From NCBI GenBank assembly GCA_038200275.1, contig JBBPYC010000082.1, positions 186,001 to 250,000 of the forward strand: a DNA stretch of 64,000 nucleotides, written 5' to 3'. Made by a program: the position numbers and the translations under genes. Below the pieces are notes generated by a model. It did no database searches. It was not told where the DNA came from and saw only the letters and a program-made list of their open reading frames with translations. This document shows positions 61,359 through 64,000 of the stretch, piece after piece; the first letter of the stretch is position 1, and each line of letters opens with the position of its first letter. The stretch is from JBBPYC01 sp038200275. Lineage in GTDB: Bacteria > Pseudomonadota > Gammaproteobacteria > Burkholderiales > Burkholderiaceae_C.

Positions 61359-62600
61359 TCAAGCCGCTTTCTTCAAAGCCTGCGGCGCTGCGTGGCCAGC
61401 GAAATGGTCCATCGCGGCATGGACGCCGCTGCCCTGCAGCTTCACGCCTGAGAGCTTCAAGCCCATCTCGACGCCAGCCACCATGGCGAGCAAGGTCAGG
61501 TCGTTGCTGTCGCCGAGGTGCCCCATGCGGAACATGCGGCCTTTGAGCTTGCCGAGACCAGTGCCGAGCGACATGTCGAAGCGTTCGTGAATCAATCGGC
61601 GTATCGCATCGGCATCGACGCCCGGCGGCGTGATGACACCGGTCAACACCGGTGAGTAGACCGCCGGGTCCGCACATTGGATCGGCAGCCCCCACGCGGT
61701 CACGGCAGCGCGCACGCCGGCAGCCCAGCGCCGATGCCGCGCCAGCACGTTGGGCAGCCCTTCGCCCAGGATCATGTCGAGCGCTTCGGACAAGCCGTAC
61801 AGCAAGTTCGTGTTCGGCGTGGAGGGCCAATAGCCGCTCTTGTTCATCTCGATCATCTCGTCCCACGCGAAGTAAGAACGCGGTAGTTTGGCGGTTTTCA
61901 TCGCATCGAGGGCTCTGGGCGACAGCGCGTTGAAGCCGATGCCCGGCGGCAGCATCAGGCCCTTTTGCGAGCCGCTGATCGTCACGTCCACACCCCATGC
62001 ATCGTGCTGGTAGTCGGCGCTGCCCAGGCCCGAGATGCTGTCGACCAGCAGCAGCGCCGGGTGCCTGGCCGCATCGATGGCGCGGCGCACCGCGTGAATG
62101 TCGGACGTGACGCCGGTCGAGGTTTCGTTGTGGACCACACAGACCGCCTTGATGCGGTGTTCGGAATCCTTCGCCAGTCGCTGTTCGATCAATTCGGCCT
62201 GCACGCCGCGGCGCCAGCCAGGTGCGTTCGGCAACAGCTCATCAGCGCCTCCGTAGGTCAACACTTCGGTCTGCAGCCCGAGCCGCTTTGCGAGCTGATT
62301 CCACAGCGCAGCGAAGTGTCCGGTCTCATACATCAGCACGTGGTCGCCCGGGCTCAGCGTGTTGGTCAACGCCGCTTCCCAGGCGCCGGTGCCCGAAGAC
62401 GGGTAGATCGCGACGGGGTGCCTGGTCTGAAAGATCTTGCGAATGTCGGCCAACACCTTCAGGCCGAGCTGGCCAAATTCCGGGCCACGGTGGTCAATCG
62501 TCGGCAGGCTCATCGCGCGCAGGATGCGGTCCGGCACCGGGCTCGGGCCGGGAATTTGCAGGAAGTGGCGGCCAGTGGGGTGAAAGTCGAGTTGCAGCAT
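61359..62600 (-). CDS. sgaA: Serine--glyoxylate aminotransferase (class V)
   Basis: PLP-dependent enzyme, 413 residues, that converts serine and glyoxylate to hydroxypyruvate and glycine. It starts MLQLDFHPTGRHFLQIPGPS, a near-typical SGAT N-terminus. HNETSTGVTSDIHAVR, then VDSISGLGSADYQHDAWGVD, and the Schiff-base lysine K213 in TISGSQKGLMLPPG are present. The C-terminal GTGLGKLKGRMFRMGHLGDS is typical. It is divergent from a GntR/FCD regulator, with the operator palindromes in between. A neighbouring alanine or aspartate specificity cannot be excluded from sequence. Confidence 0.9.
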   Translation of the reverse strand: MLQLDFHPTGRHFLQIPGPSPVPDRILRAMSLPTIDHRGPEFGQLGLKVLADIRKIFQTRHPVAIYPSSGTGAWEAALTNTLSPGDHVLMYETGHFAALWNQLAKRLGLQTEVLTYGGADELLPNAPGWRRGVQAELIEQRLAKDSEHRIKAVCVVHNETSTGVTSDIHAVRRAIDAARHPALLLVDSISGLGSADYQHDAWGVDVTISGSQKGLMLPPGIGFNALSPRALDAMKTAKLPRSYFAWDEMIEMNKSGYWPSTPNTNLLYGLSEALDMILGEGLPNVLARHRRWAAGVRAAVTAWGLPIQCADPAVYSPVLTGVITPPGVDADAIRRLIHERFDMSLGTGLGKLKGRMFRMGHLGDSNDLTLLAMVAGVEMGLKLSGVKLQGSGVHAAMDHFAGHAAPQALKKAA

Positions 62601-62627
62601 GGGTTACCTCCATCATCGGTCTGGCTA

Positions 62628-62641
62628 TTTTGCATGCAAAA
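62628..62641. promoter_or_regulatory. Probable GntR operator, site 1
   Basis: TTTTGCATGCAAAA is a perfect 14-base palindrome 28 bases upstream of the sgaA start. It is identical to the site at 62703-62716 and is flanked by an imperfect CTA/TAG extension. Binding of the divergent GntR/FCD regulator here would control sgaA. Confidence 0.7.
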
Positions 62642-62702
62642 CATAGAATCAACGCAATGAAGCCTTTTTTCTTCGCTATTCAGCTGCTAAAGCACGTTTT
62701 AT

Positions 62703-62716
62703 TTTTGCATGCAAAA
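62703..62716. promoter_or_regulatory. Probable GntR operator, site 2
   Basis: Second copy of TTTTGCATGCAAAA, 75 bases from the first centre to centre, about seven helical turns. It lies just upstream of the regulator gene start at 62739 and contains an in-frame ATG (62709) that would be an alternative start. Two equivalent operators in the divergent region suggest autoregulation and possibly DNA looping. Confidence 0.7.
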
Positions 62717-62738
62717 TTGTTTGGGTGCGGGACAAGAC

Positions 62739-63419
62739 ATGGCTGAAGTCGTCGCGATTTCCCCCGGCACGTTGCATGATCAAGTGCTGACGCGGCTGCG
62801 TGCGTTGCTGGTCGAAGGCCACATTGCACCGGGCGCCAAGCTCAATGAGCGTGAACTCAGCGCGCAACTGCACGTGTCGCGCACACCACTGCGCGAAGCG
62901 ATCAAGCTGCTGGCGGCCGAAGGGCTGGTCGATCTGCTGCCGAACCGCGGCGCGGTGGCGGTTCAGCTGACCGCAGACGACGTGCGCCACACGTTCGAGC
63001 TGCTTGAAACACTGGAAGGCATGGCTGGCGAATTGGCAGCCCAACGCATCACCGCAGCCGAACTCGCCGAACTGCAAGCGCTGCATTACGAGATGCTGGC
63101 CTGCCACGCGCGGCGCGATCTGCCCGGCTATTACCGGCTGAATGCGCGCATCCATTCGGCTGTCACCACGGCTGCGGGCAATCCGGTGCTGGCGGCCACC
63201 TACCGTTCGGTCAACGCGCGCGTGCAGTCGTTGCGCTTTCGCACCAATCAGGACGAAGCGAAGTGGCTTGTCGCCGTGCGCCAGCACGAGAAGATGATCG
63301 TTGCGCTGACGGCCCGCGATGCAACCGGCCTGCGTGCGTTGATGGCACATCACCTGAGGCTCAAGCGCGACACCGTGTTGGCGCTGATGCAAGGCAGAGA
63401 CACGCAACGTTTCGCTTGA
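62739..63419 (+). CDS. GntR/FCD-family transcriptional regulator
   Basis: The 226-residue regulator has an N-terminal winged helix (residues about 10-75: GTLHDQVLTRLRALLVEGHI, ERELSAQLHVSRTPLREAIK, LAAEGLVDLLPNRGAVAVQL). A C-terminal FCD ligand-binding domain follows (TFELLETLEGMAGELAAQRI and FHSAV-like IHSAVTTAAGNPVL). In FCD proteins a metal and a carboxylate effector usually bind there. ATG 62739 was chosen because ATG 62709 lies inside the operator palindrome. The divergent target is sgaA. The adjacent downstream gene, an FAD-linked oxidase, may also be controlled. Confidence 0.93.
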   Translation: MAEVVAISPGTLHDQVLTRLRALLVEGHIAPGAKLNERELSAQLHVSRTPLREAIKLLAAEGLVDLLPNRGAVAVQLTADDVRHTFELLETLEGMAGELAAQRITAAELAELQALHYEMLACHARRDLPGYYRLNARIHSAVTTAAGNPVLAATYRSVNARVQSLRFRTNQDEAKWLVAVRQHEKMIVALTARDATGLRALMAHHLRLKRDTVLALMQGRDTQRFA

Positions 63420-63475
63420 TTGCCCGCTGCCTGTTTTTTCCCATATCTCGACCCCACCAACCAACCGACCCTGAC

Positions 63476-64000
63476 ATGCACATCGAAGCCGCTGAACGCC
63501 GCGCCCCTGCCGGCACCTGTCTGCCGCCCAACGACGTGTGCGAGCAGCTTGCGCGCCGGCTGATGGGGGCCTGTGAAGGCGAGGTGATGTTCGATGCCGG
63601 CTCGCGTGGGCGGTATGCGACCGATGCGTCGATCTATCAGATCATGCCGGTGGGTGTGCTGGTGCCGAAATCGGAAGCCGACGTGGCTACCGCCATCGAC
63701 ATCGCGCGCGAGCTGAAGGTCCCGGTGCTGCCGCGCGGCGGTGGCACCAGCCAGTGCGGCCAGACCACCGGCGCCGCGCTCGTGATCGACACCTCAAAGT
63801 ATCTGCGCCGCGTGCTCGACTTGGACGTGGCAGCCCGCACGGCAACGGTTCAACCCGGCATCGTGCTCGATCACTTGAACGCGCAGTTAAAGCTGCATGG
63901 CCTGTGGTTCCCGGTGGATGTCTCGACCAGCGCGCAGGCCACGCTCGGCGGCATGGGGGGCAACAACTCGTGCGGTTCGCGCTCCATTGCCTACGGCAAC
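63476..64000 (+). CDS. FAD-linked oxidase (GlcD/D-lactate dehydrogenase-like), partial
   Basis: The first 175 codons are visible, and the gene runs off the right edge. The VAO-type FAD-binding domain is clear: VGVLVPKSEADVATAIDIAR, then PVLPRGGGTSQCGQTTGAAL with the Gly-rich pyrophosphate loop, LDLDVAARTATVQPG and ATLGGMGGNNSCGSRS. The latter part resembles the YdiJ-type group that continues into an Fe-S cluster domain. The product probably oxidises a 2-hydroxy acid such as D-lactate, glycolate or D-2-hydroxyglutarate. The gene begins 56 bases after the GntR regulator, which suggests a shared unit with the serine/glyoxylate genes. ATG 63476 follows an unremarkable leader. Confidence 0.85.
   Translation, partial: MHIEAAERRAPAGTCLPPNDVCEQLARRLMGACEGEVMFDAGSRGRYATDASIYQIMPVGVLVPKSEADVATAIDIARELKVPVLPRGGGTSQCGQTTGAALVIDTSKYLRRVLDLDVAARTATVQPGIVLDHLNAQLKLHGLWFPVDVSTSAQATLGGMGGNNSCGSRSIAYGN

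Overview
The window is a GC-rich chromosomal segment of a betaproteobacterium, most likely order Burkholderiales and probably Comamonadaceae or a near relative. The evidence is gene content and order. There is an S-adenosylhomocysteine riboswitch in front of ahcY. mreBCD-mrdA is divergent from gatCAB. glnE is back to back with yhdP. A liv-type ABC operon has livM fused to livG, and there is a Bug-type (TctC) periplasmic receptor. Two copies of a GC-rich 3'-flanking repeat resemble, from memory, an element common in Comamonadaceae. No rRNA, tRNA, CRISPR array, complete insertion sequence or prophage was recognised.

Layout. 0-2.2 kb: tlyA (cut by the left edge) and ahcY with its riboswitch. 2.4-4.5 kb: a relic fused from a TRAP receptor and a D-aminoacylase tail, then two tandem paralogous secreted proteins of unknown function. 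4.5-10 kb: a YegP-like protein, a metallo-beta-lactamase-fold hydrolase, a fatty acyl-CoA ligase, a lipase-like hydrolase and a nitronate monooxygenase. 10.5-14.4 kb: an O-antigen ligase-like membrane protein and a VanZ-like protein. 14.3-24.4 kb: glnE, yhdP, a 57-residue membrane protein, mltA and mmsA. 24.5-30.2 kb: a complete branched-chain amino acid-type ABC operon lying between decayed pieces of a type I restriction enzyme (hsdR) and its methylase (hsdM), both on the minus strand. 30.7-33.5 kb: a GMC oxidoreductase and a TauE-type exporter.

33.6-44.3 kb is core: mrdA, mreD, mreC and mreB (cell shape and peptidoglycan elongation), gatCAB (transamidation of mischarged tRNA), a DUF4124 protein, pyrE and an exonuclease III. 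44.4-54.1 kb is accessory and partly decayed: an AAA ATPase with an AT-rich promoter, a FrnE-like DsbA protein, lrgAB, a broken AAA ATPase, a 32-base scrap of the exonuclease gene, a frameshifted nitroreductase, a DEDDh exonuclease with an unknown C-terminal half, a DUF1993 protein, a YgjP-like metallopeptidase, a RIO-type kinase with a large internal deletion and a VapBC toxin-antitoxin pair. 54.1-59.1 kb: an M48 protease, an AmpG-like muropeptide permease and a two-component system. 59.2-64 kb: a FAH-family hydratase, then a serine-glyoxylate aminotransferase and Bug receptor operon divergent from a GntR/FCD regulator and an FAD-linked oxidase (cut by the right edge). Two identical 14-bp perfect palindromes lie in the divergent promoter.

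I found no complete, obviously new defence or biosynthetic system. The most interesting items are the liv operon inside a dead restriction locus, the paired GntR operators, the repeat pair that abuts two stop codons, the tandem secreted family, and the orphan ATPase and nuclease genes in the decaying accessory stretch.
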